Assembly (NCBI GenBank): GCA_945787785.1
Contig: CALZIO010000020.1
Span: forward strand, 1-44,638
Length of the DNA: 44,638 bases
From: an uncultured Chromatiaceae bacterium
GTDB lineage: Bacteria > Pseudomonadota > Gammaproteobacteria > Tenderiales > Tenderiaceae
Direction: 5' to 3'
Every line of letters begins with the position of its first letter. The stretch's first letter is position 1. The position numbers and the translations under genes are program-made. The notes beneath the pieces are model-generated. The model did no database searches. It saw only the letters and a program-made list of their open reading frames with translations, and had not been told where the DNA came from. This document shows positions 8,139 through 17,060 of the stretch, in pieces.

Positions 8139-9414
8139 GCACGGTCTACGTCACCGCATCACCTTTTTTTTTGTTCTATTTGGAACGCTATTGAGTGGCA
8201 TTATTACCGTTGGCGTTTATTTAGCGGTTGAGGATATCGAAAAAAAAATGCTGCAGGATACTCTGCGATTAGAACTTGATTATTTTCTCAACAAACCGGA
8301 CAAATCACCCGGCACCTATGAGCAGATAAGTGCAGATAGCATCCTCTATTTTGTTAATGAGGAGCAAAAGCTGATTGTACCTGACATGATTCGCGATCTT
8401 GGCGATGGTTCCCACGAAGTCTTGTATGAGCATCATGTGGCTTATCACGTTCTAATTACCAGCATCGAAGACGGCACTATCTATCTGATAAAAAATGCCA
8501 CCACTTTCGAGCGGCGTGAAGTCACCATCCACTTAGCACTCATCACCTCAGTTGTGGTGGCGATACTGACTTCGTTATGGTTAGGAATCTGGCTCTCAGG
8601 CAAAGTAATAACGCCGGTAAAAGCATTAGCAAAGCAAGTCGCCCTGCTAAACCCTGGCACCAAAGCCTCATTCAGAATTGCACCTCAATATGCTAGCGAT
8701 GAAGTCGGTCAACTCGCCGCCATATTTGATTCCTATCAGCACAAGATGGAGCGATTTATCCAGCGCGAACAGGAATTCACGGCGGATGCCAGCCATGAAT
8801 TACGCACCCCACTGACGGTAATAAATGGTGCCACGGAATTGCTTCTCGACAATCCTGACCTAACTGATGTTGCCAGACGCCAGATACAACGTATTGAACG
8901 CGCCGGTGAACGCATGTCACAGATGCTGGAAATCCTATTGCTGCTAGCCCGCGAAGCCAGCTATTCGGATGACACTGAGCTTGAACTCTGCCTGGTTGAT
9001 AATATTGTTCGCGATGTGATTGAACAACATCGCTTTATGCTGCATGGCAAACCAGTCACCATGCACATGGAAACCGCATCCGGCTTTAGCCTGCCACTTT
9101 CTAAAACAGCACTGGCCATCGTGCTCAGCAATCTGATTCGCAATGCAATAAACTACACCGACCAGGGCGAGGTGGTTGTGAAGGTGGCTGATAAAAAGAT
9201 TGAGGTATGTGACACGGGTATGGGCATCGCCGCAGAAGAACTGGAATCAATCTTTGAACGCAATTACCGTGGCAATAATATCAATAAAGCGGGTAGCGGA
9301 ATTGGGCTTTCCATCGTCAAACGAATCTGTGACCGGCATAACTGGGATCTCAAGATTCACAGTGAGGCGGGAAAAGGAACAACCGTTACGCTTCAATTTT
9401 ATAAAATAGTTTAA
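8128..9414 (+). CDS. Membrane sensor histidine kinase
   Basis: A 428-residue kinase with transmembrane segments at about 11-33 and 134-157 enclosing a short periplasmic sensor of about 100 residues, then HAMP (about 158-210), dimerisation/phosphoacceptor domain with H223 in ASHELRTPLTV, and an ATPase domain with N box (LSNLIRNAINYT), G1 (VCDTGMGI) and G2 (GSGIGLSIVKRI). All catalytic motifs are intact. It is the cognate kinase of the overlapping OmpR-type regulator. The periplasmic domain contains no cysteine pair or recognisable ligand fold, so the signal cannot be read from the sequence. Confidence 0.93.
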   Translation: MGIRHGLRHRITFFFVLFGTLLSGIITVGVYLAVEDIEKKMLQDTLRLELDYFLNKPDKSPGTYEQISADSILYFVNEEQKLIVPDMIRDLGDGSHEVLYEHHVAYHVLITSIEDGTIYLIKNATTFERREVTIHLALITSVVVAILTSLWLGIWLSGKVITPVKALAKQVALLNPGTKASFRIAPQYASDEVGQLAAIFDSYQHKMERFIQREQEFTADASHELRTPLTVINGATELLLDNPDLTDVARRQIQRIERAGERMSQMLEILLLLAREASYSDDTELELCLVDNIVRDVIEQHRFMLHGKPVTMHMETASGFSLPLSKTALAIVLSNLIRNAINYTDQGEVVVKVADKKIEVCDTGMGIAAEELESIFERNYRGNNINKAGSGIGLSIVKRICDRHNWDLKIHSEAGKGTTVTLQFYKIV

Positions 9415-9474
9415 ACGTCAGATTGCAGCATTATTCAGTCATGACAAGCATCAACGCACTCTGCTAACCTTTGG

Positions 9475-9690
9475 GGACACTCTGATTAATTCGTTTTTCG
9501 TCATTCCGGCGCATACCCAAAGGGCACAAGGGCCGGAATCTACTAAAGCATTGAATTAGAAGCACTGGATTCCGGGTCTCGACCCTATGTTCCTGACAGG
9601 GTCTACCTCACCCATCCGTGGGCTCGTACGCTACGCTTCGCCCGGCTTGTGCCCGGTCTTTGGGTAAATGACGAATTAATCAGAGTATCC
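9475..9690. mobile_element. MITE-like non-coding element with terminal inverted repeats
   Basis: A 216-bp stretch bounded by 20-bp terminal inverted repeats, 9475-9494 and 9671-9690, which differ at one position (GGACACTCTGATTAATTCGT and GGATACTCTGATTAATTCGT). Inside, further complementary blocks (ACCCAAAG and CTTTGGGT, GGGCACAAG and CTTGTGCCC) would fold most of the element, and ATTCCGGC/GCCGGAAT at 9503-9539 forms a local perfect hairpin. It contains no gene and no transposase. It fills the 310-bp gap between the kinase gene and the small protein at 9725. No direct target duplication was evident. Size and structure fit a miniature inverted-repeat element mobilised in trans; copy number is unknown. 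Confidence 0.7.
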
Positions 9691-9724
9691 TTAGCTTATT
9701 AACAAAAAACGCAACAGGTGAATT

Positions 9725-10096
9725 ATGAACCAGGAAACTCAAACCGCTACTTTCAATGGCGAAAATCTATACCGTGAAGAGAGCTTCACTGACCGTACTG
9801 TCGGCACACTACGCCGCATGACGCCAGTCGACAAAGAAGGCAACATCGATAACAGCCGTGCAGTAGTCTACGTTGGTCAAACCCAGGTAATGACAGCCAT
9901 GGGGGCCCTGCCACTCAGCTTCGAGTTGCAGGCCGATAATTTAGCGGACGCCATTGCCGGCTTCTCTGATGGCGCCAAAGTAGCGTTTGAAGACGCCATG
10001 AAAGAATTGGAAGAGTTACGCCGCGAACAGGCTTCATCTATCGTAATGCCAGGCGCGGGCGGCGACCTGCCAGGTGGAGGGAAAATACAACTTTGA
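9725..10096 (+). CDS. Conserved small cytoplasmic protein of unknown function
   Basis: A 123-residue acidic protein without signal peptide or membrane segment. The N-terminal two thirds are beta-rich (ESFTDRTVGTLRRMTPV, VVYVGQTQVMTAMGALPLSF), followed by a helix (about 83-105, DAIAGFSDGAKVAFEDAMKE) and a flexible Gly-rich tail. The pattern resembles short proteins usually annotated only as cytoplasmic protein in proteobacteria. An ACAGGTG ribosome site precedes the ATG closely. It stands alone, downstream of the MITE-like element and convergent with the PEP-CTERM gene. I cannot assign a function. Confidence 0.8.
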   Translation: MNQETQTATFNGENLYREESFTDRTVGTLRRMTPVDKEGNIDNSRAVVYVGQTQVMTAMGALPLSFELQADNLADAIAGFSDGAKVAFEDAMKELEELRREQASSIVMPGAGGDLPGGGKIQL

Positions 10097-10125
10097 ACCT
10101 GCTATTTTTACAAACCAACAAATAG

Positions 10126-10161
10126 CACAAAAAAAAGCCCTGCATACAAACAATACAGGGC
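10126..10161 (-). terminator. Rho-independent terminator of the PEP-CTERM gene
   Basis: Read on the minus strand, a hairpin with GCCCTG/CAGGGC arms (10137-10161) is followed by a run of T (10136 down to about 10128). It sits 27 bp past the stop of the PEP-CTERM gene, between two convergent genes, and could also slow the plus-strand transcript. Confidence 0.75.
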
Positions 10162-10187
10162 CTTGTGTAATGAAGCCTTATTTTTAT

Positions 10188-10958
10188 TTAGAACAGCTTC
10201 AGTCGGCGCTTCGCTACCCTCAATAGAGCCAGACCTACGAACATCAGCGCCACCGTGCCTGGTTCTGGCACGTTGTTATTGGTTAGTCTTGATTGATCAT
10301 TATTTGATGATGCAAATAGCAATCCGTCCAGATAGAACTCTTCGGATGCACCACTAACGCCACCTGCATAAGCTTGATCCCCGTGAACAATCATGAAACT
10401 GCTGATTGCATCTTTTGTTGTAAAACCAATAAAGGGGATTGGAGAAGTTGTATAAATCGCAGAAAGAGTACCGGATGCTGTAGAAGAATTAGTTAGTCCT
10501 AATATATCGCTAACTAAAAAATAAGACCCATCTACCAACAGGCCGATTTCTACAAGATTCAAACCCGTCGTTGAACCAATAGTGTCATCCTGCAAATTCA
10601 ACAGACCAAACCCCGTAAATGGCGAGTGACCCAAGCGAACATTCAATCCATCCTCGTCACCTACCAGGCTCGAATCAACTTCACTTTCGAAAAAACCAGT
10701 GCCAGTTAGCCCCGTAGGACCGGTATCACCCACCCCGCCGATCAGTTCGACAGAGACTGAGCCCGCATCATTTCCTGTTGAAAATGAGCTAAAACTTGAG
10801 GCAGCACCATCAAATGTCTCTACAGTCACGGTTGAACCACTCAGTGCGGATTCCCAGTCGCCACGGTCTGTGTACGTTGAAATTACGGTGGCTTTTGCAG
10901 CCCCCATAAAAGCAGTAGCCAAACCTGCAACCAGGCAGAACGCTCTAAAATACATCAT
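10188..10958 (-). CDS. PEP-CTERM sorting domain protein (exported)
   Basis: A secreted protein of 256 residues. It has a signal peptide (hydrophobic core followed by GAAKA), a beta-rich body with many Ser, Thr, Gly and Asp residues and no cysteine in the mature part, and a classic PEP-CTERM tail: NNVPEPGTVALMFVGLALL followed by a basic end (RVAKRRLKLF). In this family the tail is cut by an exosortase and the protein is delivered to the surface, often with exopolysaccharide. The body matches no enzyme I know. The ATG at 10958 is preferred over the in-frame TTG three bases upstream because of AGGAAG spacing. No exosortase is in the window. A sigma-54-like site lies upstream. Confidence 0.9.
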   Translation of the reverse strand: MMYFRAFCLVAGLATAFMGAAKATVISTYTDRGDWESALSGSTVTVETFDGAASSFSSFSTGNDAGSVSVELIGGVGDTGPTGLTGTGFFESEVDSSLVGDEDGLNVRLGHSPFTGFGLLNLQDDTIGSTTGLNLVEIGLLVDGSYFLVSDILGLTNSSTASGTLSAIYTTSPIPFIGFTTKDAISSFMIVHGDQAYAGGVSGASEEFYLDGLLFASSNNDQSRLTNNNVPEPGTVALMFVGLALLRVAKRRLKLF

Positions 10959-10994
10959 CAACTTCCTACTTCTTTATTATTGTGCCAGTTAACA

Positions 10995-11010
10995 TCCAAA
11001 TATCGTGCCA
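10995..11010 (-). promoter_or_regulatory. Sigma-54-like -24/-12 promoter of the PEP-CTERM gene
   Basis: On the minus strand TGGCAC-N5-TTGGA, one base off the RpoN consensus TGGCAC-N5-TTGC[AT], ending 37 bp before the ATG at 10958. RpoN together with PrsK/PrsR is known to control PEP-CTERM genes in some floc-forming bacteria, which makes the placement meaningful, but the mismatch is in the conserved -12 element. Confidence 0.45.
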
Positions 11011-11155
11011 ATCAAAATAATAATTTATTTACAACAAGTTAAATTTACCGGAGTTTTTTCCATAAAATAATTGTAAAAATACCCGACATAAAAACTGGGG
11101 TTAGAGAGGAAACAACAGAAGAATGTATATCCAGCCAAATCTGGTTAATGCAGCC

Positions 11156-12319
11156 TTAACACCGCACCAAAATCAAGGGTACTTCGATTTCCGTACTACT
11201 TAAACCACCGTGAAAACCCGTCATCTGAATAGCACGCTCGCCGGGCAGCCGCTGTGTCAGCACGTAGTTCTCTTTCATCACCAAAGTGAAATCACCCACA
11301 CGCGAGGCCAACTCAGGGTGGCGCTCACCGAGACCATATAAACCACGTTCAATTAAATGCTGGCTAGGATATAGCTCAGCTATATGAGCCAGTTCATTTT
11401 GCACCGAATCCACAAAGCGCTGCTGCATTCCATTTCTCACATAGCAGTAAGCCAGACGCGGTTCACCGCATAGTGGTATCTGTAAACACTGCTGCAAATC
11501 AGGCAGAGAATTTACATCTAACTGACGCTCGACTGGAGCATCAACAAATCCATGATCGGCACTTAACAAGACCACACTTTCCGTGCCTGATAGTTGAGCT
11601 GTTAATTGCTGGAAGGCTTCATCCAGCAATGCAAAATGGTCCGCTACGGCAGAGCTATTCACGCCATACTCATGCGCAAGGGAATCAAACCCCGGCCAGT
11701 AAGCATAAATGTATTTACGATTGTCATGACGGCGGACGCAGTCTGTGATCTGATAAATATAGTGCTGAAGATCCCGATAGGGCATTAACCCAGCCTTACC
11801 CAAGTGAGCCTGATTAAACACAGACCTGGCAATCCACTCAGGTGAAATCGAATAGCTCGACACACTCATCAAATCAAAGACGGATTGATGTCCGAACAGC
11901 GTTTGTGGAGTGATGCCAGCCAGGCCTAAATCACTGCGATTGCAGCGGGCTAAAAATGGCAACACCGTGACTACACTGCCCAATTCACGAAACCAGGTAT
12001 ACCAGCCAGTCAGCCCATGTTGTTGTGGTGCCAAACCAGTTAGATAGGTTGTGATAGAAGCCGCAGTTGTCGCTGGCGCAACGGCATGTATACGGCTATG
12101 CAGATGCTGATACAAACTGCTGCCCTTTCCGTGCCGAATTAGATAGTCATAACCCAATCCATCAATGACACATAGAATCACATTCCTGGCATTGGTCAGA
12201 CAATCTGCATCCAGGTTTCGTAAAACTGGATAGCGTGTCGCTTCACCACCACAGGCAGCAATGATACTGCTCATCAGATTCACGATACTACCGCCCTGGT
12301 AATCAGGGAAAAGAGTCAT
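11156..12319 (-). CDS. Alkaline phosphatase superfamily protein (type I phosphodiesterase/nucleotide pyrophosphatase)
   Basis: About 387 residues. The fold's metal-binding and nucleophile motifs are present: ILCVIDGLGYD (metal Asp), then AVAPATTAASITTYLTG with the catalytic Thr, LTGWYTWFRELG, and near the C-terminal half SADHGFVD (metal Asp-His) with a final TGFHGGLS His. It has no signal peptide, so a cytoplasmic phosphodiester or phosphate-ester hydrolase is expected; the substrate is unknown. The ATG at 12319 is my preferred start; in-frame GTG (12328) and TTG (12334) also exist and none has a strong ribosome site. It follows the SLC13 transporter gene by about 25 bp on the same strand and is likely co-transcribed with it. 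Confidence 0.85.
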   Translation of the reverse strand: MTLFPDYQGGSIVNLMSSIIAACGGEATRYPVLRNLDADCLTNARNVILCVIDGLGYDYLIRHGKGSSLYQHLHSRIHAVAPATTAASITTYLTGLAPQQHGLTGWYTWFRELGSVVTVLPFLARCNRSDLGLAGITPQTLFGHQSVFDLMSVSSYSISPEWIARSVFNQAHLGKAGLMPYRDLQHYIYQITDCVRRHDNRKYIYAYWPGFDSLAHEYGVNSSAVADHFALLDEAFQQLTAQLSGTESVVLLSADHGFVDAPVERQLDVNSLPDLQQCLQIPLCGEPRLAYCYVRNGMQQRFVDSVQNELAHIAELYPSQHLIERGLYGLGERHPELASRVGDFTLVMKENYVLTQRLPGERAIQMTGFHGGLSSTEIEVPLILVRC

Positions 12320-12343
12320 GTCACTCACAAACAATCCAATATT

Positions 12344-13816
12344 CTATTGAGGCAGCTGTAAGAGCATCGGCATAATAAAGCTTATAAAAACAGTAATAAT
12401 CAGGGCGCCAATAATATTCAGCCACACCCCTGCTTTGGCCATTTGGGGAATAGTTACCTGACGGCTGGCAAAAACAATCGCATTTGGCGGCGTCGCCACA
12501 GGCAACATAAATGCAAAAGATGCAGCTAAGGCGGCAGCCCCCATTAGTGACAATGCCGGGACATCCGCAGCGATAGCAAAACCAGCCATCACCGGTAAAA
12601 GTAGTGAGGCGGTAGCAGTATTCGATGTTACCTCAGTAAGAAAAGTCACCATAATAACCACCACCAACACTAGCACAACCAGATCAGCCCCTTGCAACAA
12701 TGACAACTGCTCACCTAACCACGAGGTTAAACCAGTAGCAGCGAAACCGGCTGCTAGGGCAAAACCACCACCGAAGAGAATAATAATATCCCAGGGAATG
12801 CGAACCGCTGTCTTCCAGTCGAGCAAGAATTCACCCTTTTTCAGATCAGCTGGAATCATAAACAACAACAAGGCACCAAAAATAGCTACCGTTGAATCTT
12901 TCACCTCTTTCAATGCATCAATATTTAAGAGACCACGAAACAACCATGCGGCCACTACAAACACAAATACAGCCAACACCCGCTTCTCCTGTTTACTCAT
13001 TGGCCCAAGCGCGGCCAATTGCTCGCGGATAACCGCTTTTCCACCAGGCAACTCTTTCATATCAATGCGAAATGCAAAACGCGTAAGATAAAGCCAGGCT
13101 AAAATCAACATTACAACAGAGAGTGGCATCGCAAAGATCATCCACTCGGCAAACCCAATGGTATAACCAAACTGTTTTTCGACGACACCGGCAAAAATGG
13201 CGTTTGGCGGAGTACCAATCAATGTTGCCACCCCACCAATAGACGCGGAATATGCAATACCTAGCATCAGGGCTTTGCCAAAACTTGTCTGGGGCATTTT
13301 ATTTTGTTGTTGCGCAGAATTATCAGCCAATTGATGCAGCACGGCCATGCCGATAGTAACCATCAGCATGGCCGTAGCAGTATTGCTAATCCAGCATGAG
13401 AGAAACGCGGTCGCTACCATAAACCCAAGAATGACACGATTAGGAGTAACCCCAACAAGATGCACTGTATGCAGCGCAATGCGTTTATGTAAATGCCAAC
13501 GTTCTATTGCCATCGCAATGAGAAACCCACCCATAAAAAGATAGATCAAATGATTGGCGTACGATGCTGTTACCTTGGCGGGAGACATGACACCTAATAA
13601 AGGAAACAGGGCGATCGGGATCAAAGCTGTTGCTGGAATCGGGATTGCTTCAGTAATCCAGAACACCGCCATCAGCAATGCAACGGCGGCAACCATCATA
13701 CCCTCAGGTTGCATACTCTCAGGCGTAGGCAGTAAAAACATCAACACAAACAGGCTTGGCCCCAAGAACAACCCAATCTTTTGCCGTCTGGAAAATCCTG
13801 TTTCTGCCACCACCAT
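12344..13816 (-). CDS. SLC13/DASS family sodium-coupled anion (dicarboxylate) transporter
   Basis: A 490-residue inner-membrane protein with about 11 hydrophobic segments and the two signature Ser-Asn-Thr motifs of the DASS family (WISNTATAMLMVTIG near 140-155, and TSNTATASLLLPVM near 390-405). The conserved LMGGFLIAMAIERWHLHKR and the PPNAIVFASRQ tail hairpin also fit. Members import succinate, malate, sulfate or related anions with sodium; specificity cannot be read here. AAGGAG abuts the annotated ATG, so an in-frame GTG at 13810 is an equally likely start. It is paired with the downstream phosphodiesterase-superfamily gene, hinting at uptake and use of an organic anion, which is speculative. 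Confidence 0.93.
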   Translation of the reverse strand: MVVAETGFSRRQKIGLFLGPSLFVLMFLLPTPESMQPEGMMVAAVALLMAVFWITEAIPIPATALIPIALFPLLGVMSPAKVTASYANHLIYLFMGGFLIAMAIERWHLHKRIALHTVHLVGVTPNRVILGFMVATAFLSCWISNTATAMLMVTIGMAVLHQLADNSAQQQNKMPQTSFGKALMLGIAYSASIGGVATLIGTPPNAIFAGVVEKQFGYTIGFAEWMIFAMPLSVVMLILAWLYLTRFAFRIDMKELPGGKAVIREQLAALGPMSKQEKRVLAVFVFVVAAWLFRGLLNIDALKEVKDSTVAIFGALLLFMIPADLKKGEFLLDWKTAVRIPWDIIILFGGGFALAAGFAATGLTSWLGEQLSLLQGADLVVLVLVVVIMVTFLTEVTSNTATASLLLPVMAGFAIAADVPALSLMGAAALAASFAFMLPVATPPNAIVFASRQVTIPQMAKAGVWLNIIGALIITVFISFIMPMLLQLPQ

Positions 13817-13986
13817 CTCCTTTACGTGACGATTAATTTATCACCTACATACTTACGATAAATATCAAAGATACTCGCTAATTCAAGATGTGTAAAACAG
13901 GATTGTTAACAGCGGAGAAAGAGTTTATTAAGCAGAGGATAATACTCGAAAAGCGCGTTGACGGACTTAAACAAAACAAGCCTTTA

Positions 13987-14449
13987 TTAATAATTAGTAT
14001 TCCATAAAATCTGTTTCAGTAATGCATTTGTACCCTGTAAACGACCAGATAGGGTAAGTGCAATGTGGCGCATAATCACATAACCCACATCAGTATTGTT
14101 ATTTATATATTCTGAAAGTGACGAACCATCAACGCGTACAGCATGGACATTACCAACACAGCGCACAGATGCAGTACGAGCCTCATCGGTCAGCCACGCC
14201 ATCTCGCCAAAGACATCATTATCTTCTCTAGAGATCACGACCTCACCACTCGTGGCAAGTGAATTAATTGGAGACAATTTCAACCATTCCCTTACACAAC
14301 AAATACAAATCGTGGTCTTTTTTATCAGCCTCATGGATCAACATATCACCATCGGCCAAAACAAGATAACTACAGAACTGGCTGACCGCATTAAGTTGAC
14401 CTGGCGTTAAATCCTGAAAAAGGCTGACTTGCTCCAGCTCTTCAATCAT
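13987..14449 (-). pseudogene. Cyclic nucleotide-binding domain protein, broken by one apparent extra base
   Basis: Two overlapping frames together encode one ~155-residue single-domain cNMP-binding protein. The first frame (from the ATG at 14449, with GGAG 6 bases upstream) gives EELEQVSLFQDLTPGQLNAV ... LLCKGMVEIVSN and stops at 14264-14266. The next frame resumes with INSLATSGEVVISRED ... VFGEMAWLTDEARTASVRC, which holds the phosphate-binding cassette, and ends LLKQILWNTNY. Removing one T at 14266/14267 restores a continuous reading (VSNNSLATSG). There is no DNA-binding domain, so it was a stand-alone sensor domain. The rest is well preserved, so this is either a very recent mutation or a sequencing error. 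Confidence 0.75.
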
Positions 14450-14540
14450 TGTGATCTCCATAAATTCTTTTATTGTAGATAAATACTGTATAACAATTTT
14501 TATCTATTCATTACTTCAATAGTATTACTACCATTCGCCC

Positions 14541-17060
14541 TCAATCAATAATTGGCTTATACACTTCGGCATCATACAATGGGCGAGGCATATCAATTCC
14601 ATAACCCTGAGCATAATCGACACCTATTTCGTGCAAAATATCAACAATCTTCTCATTTTCCACAAACTCAGCCACAACCTTAATCCCCATTACTTTCCCA
14701 ACATACGTGATCATTTCAACCATAGCCTTATAGACTTTGTCTGTCTCAATATCCTTCACAAATTTACCATCAATTTTAAGCACATCGATTGGAAGATTTT
14801 TGAGATATCCAAGCGAAGAAAGACCCGCGCCAAAATCATCCAGTGCAAAGCGACATCCCAGCTTCCGCAACGCATTAATCATCTTGATCGCCTGATTCAA
14901 GTTAGTGATCGCAGCGGTTTCGGTGATTTCAAATGTTATATCTTCTGGAACAACATCGTAATAAATCAGTTTCTGCTCTATAAATTCATGCAATCTCTTA
15001 TCACCAACAGAATTACCAGATAGATTTATCGATAAGCATACTACATCACCACCTTCTTCCTTAGATTCAGCATAATACTTAAACGCGTGCTCGATTACCC
15101 AGCGGTCTAATTTCCCAATTAAGTTATAACGTTCAGCAGCCGGCAAAAAAGCTCCGGGGGGAATAATTTCATTATTCTCACCACGCATACGAATCAGCAC
15201 TTCCCGACATAGTTTTGATTCATTTTCACTCTGAATAGATTTAATAGCCTGACCAAACAAAACAAACTGATCATTATCCAATGCATTATTAATCCTTGCC
15301 ACCCAATGCATTTCTGCATGACGTTTGGCCATATCTTCGTCACTTGCCTGATAGAAATGCACTCTATTCCGGCCACTTTCCTTAGCGGCATAACATGCCA
15401 CATCTGCTGCACTTAGCAGGCTGGTTAAATTCTCGGAATGTTCAGAGACTGACAACAGGCCAATGCTCACCCCAATCTTGAAGGTATTACCCTCCCAGAA
15501 AAACGAAAAATCCTGGACTGTGCGCAACAGGTTCCCTGCAACTTTCTCAGCATTCATTTCGGGACAATAGGTCAACAGCACACCAAACTCATCACCACCG
15601 AGGCGGGCCAAAACATCACCGGCACGCAACACATTCTTCAATTGCTCAGATATCTGACAAAGAAGTTCATCACCAGCCATGTGGCCGCAGGTATCATTAA
15701 CAACTTTGAACTGATCAAGATCCAAATACATCAGTGCATGCACAGCTCTATCCTGGTGAGCAGTTATCAGGGCCTCATTCACCCGATTCTCAAACTCCTT
15801 ACGGTTAACAAGACCAGTCAAGGAATCGTGCGTTGCCTGCCATTCAAGTTTTCGCGTCATGCGACTGGCTTGAGTTACGTCATGAAACACAACCAGGGAA
15901 CACGCAACATTACTCGATTGATCACGCAACGGTGTAACTATCGCCTCAACTGCCGACTCACCCCCATCAGTGGAGTGCAGCATCATCGGCTCCCGGAACA
16001 TCACAGCTTCATCATGACCAACTGCCTGCACAACTTTCTTGCCCAAGGCTTCTGGAGAAGAATCATCGTAAAGGCGAACCACCTGACTAAACTGTTTTCC
16101 TTTGGCCTGAGACGCCTCGAATCCAGTCATTATTTCCGCCATAGGATTCATAAATTCAATTGTGCCGTCTTTGCTGACCACAAACACTGAGTCACTGATT
16201 GAATTCAGAGTTACCGCAGCACGCTCACGCTCACGATATAATTTAATCGTGTTTCGGCTCAGCAGAACCAACATATAAATAATTACACCTACAAGTACTG
16301 CAACAAGAACAGACATCAACATCTTATACCTGCCAACACCACCTACTGCGCGTTTGTAGTTATTCATATACGCATAATGCAAAGCATCGATGTCAACTTC
16401 TAATGGTTCTTGTGACTCCTCAATGAAAACTTTATGGACTTTCTGACTACCATCAATTATCAACCATGCGTGCCCAAGAAAATGAAGCATCTGCTCATCT
16501 TGGTAATGCTTTTCTAAATAGTTATATTCAATCCTGGCAGAATTCAACCAAGTTTTATCACCATTAATAGCAATATAAAGAACTGACCGAATCAGACTCA
16601 GGATATGCTCTCTCTGATCATTGTATATTTCAGACTCTTGAATTTGATTGATAATGAATGGAAAATAGTCAAGCGAGTTTTTCAGGATTGCATGCCGCAA
16701 CTTAAATGTATCAATTAGTTGAATCTTGTAAACAACAGACTCCTTCAATAAACTCAGGGCTTCGATTAATTCTGGATCGTTGATTTCCGACAAACCACCT
16801 TCACTGTTAGACAATCTATCAATCGTATCGCGCAACGCCAGAACAGACACAGAAATACCATCGTAATTGCGCCCAATACCAGCATACACCTTATAGATAT
16901 CCTCATTTAAAGCGGCATTTGACTTTTTAAGCGTTCGCAATAATTCAATGACATGATTATGCCGTTCTGCATCAACCACTTGTAACTTATTATAAAGGTA
17001 AGACATCACCAGCATTGCTAAAACAACCAGCAATAGCGGGATGATTAGCCTTTTGTTCAC
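14541..17060 (-). CDS. Membrane PAS-GGDEF-EAL cyclic-di-GMP enzyme
   Basis: This 839-residue protein has an N-terminal membrane segment (about 5-23), an all-helical periplasmic sensor (about 30-240, resembling the DAHL-type domain), a second membrane segment (246-268), a PAS domain (about 280-395), GGDEF (about 405-568) and EAL (about 580-835). The cyclase signature is intact (RLGGDEF, 486-492). In the EAL domain the signature reads EVL (620-622), but the other metal ligands are present: SINLSGN, FEITETAAI, LDDFGAGLSS (740-749), LKIDG and VVAEFVE. Both synthesis and breakdown of c-di-GMP are therefore possible. Its start overlaps the stop of the cytochrome c peroxidase gene by 4 bases (ATGA), so the two are translated together; a redox or peroxide input to c-di-GMP is inferred from this. 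Confidence 0.93.
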   Translation of the reverse strand: MNKRLIIPLLLVVLAMLVMSYLYNKLQVVDAERHNHVIELLRTLKKSNAALNEDIYKVYAGIGRNYDGISVSVLALRDTIDRLSNSEGGLSEINDPELIEALSLLKESVVYKIQLIDTFKLRHAILKNSLDYFPFIINQIQESEIYNDQREHILSLIRSVLYIAINGDKTWLNSARIEYNYLEKHYQDEQMLHFLGHAWLIIDGSQKVHKVFIEESQEPLEVDIDALHYAYMNNYKRAVGGVGRYKMLMSVLVAVLVGVIIYMLVLLSRNTIKLYRERERAAVTLNSISDSVFVVSKDGTIEFMNPMAEIMTGFEASQAKGKQFSQVVRLYDDSSPEALGKKVVQAVGHDEAVMFREPMMLHSTDGGESAVEAIVTPLRDQSSNVACSLVVFHDVTQASRMTRKLEWQATHDSLTGLVNRKEFENRVNEALITAHQDRAVHALMYLDLDQFKVVNDTCGHMAGDELLCQISEQLKNVLRAGDVLARLGGDEFGVLLTYCPEMNAEKVAGNLLRTVQDFSFFWEGNTFKIGVSIGLLSVSEHSENLTSLLSAADVACYAAKESGRNRVHFYQASDEDMAKRHAEMHWVARINNALDNDQFVLFGQAIKSIQSENESKLCREVLIRMRGENNEIIPPGAFLPAAERYNLIGKLDRWVIEHAFKYYAESKEEGGDVVCLSINLSGNSVGDKRLHEFIEQKLIYYDVVPEDITFEITETAAITNLNQAIKMINALRKLGCRFALDDFGAGLSSLGYLKNLPIDVLKIDGKFVKDIETDKVYKAMVEMITYVGKVMGIKVVAEFVENEKIVDILHEIGVDYAQGYGIDMPRPLYDAEVYKPIID

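Noticed and set aside
15642-16190. A 182-codon frame opposite the PAS-GGDEF-EAL gene
   Set aside because: Antisense shadow; composition is His/Gln/Leu-rich and no start signal is present.
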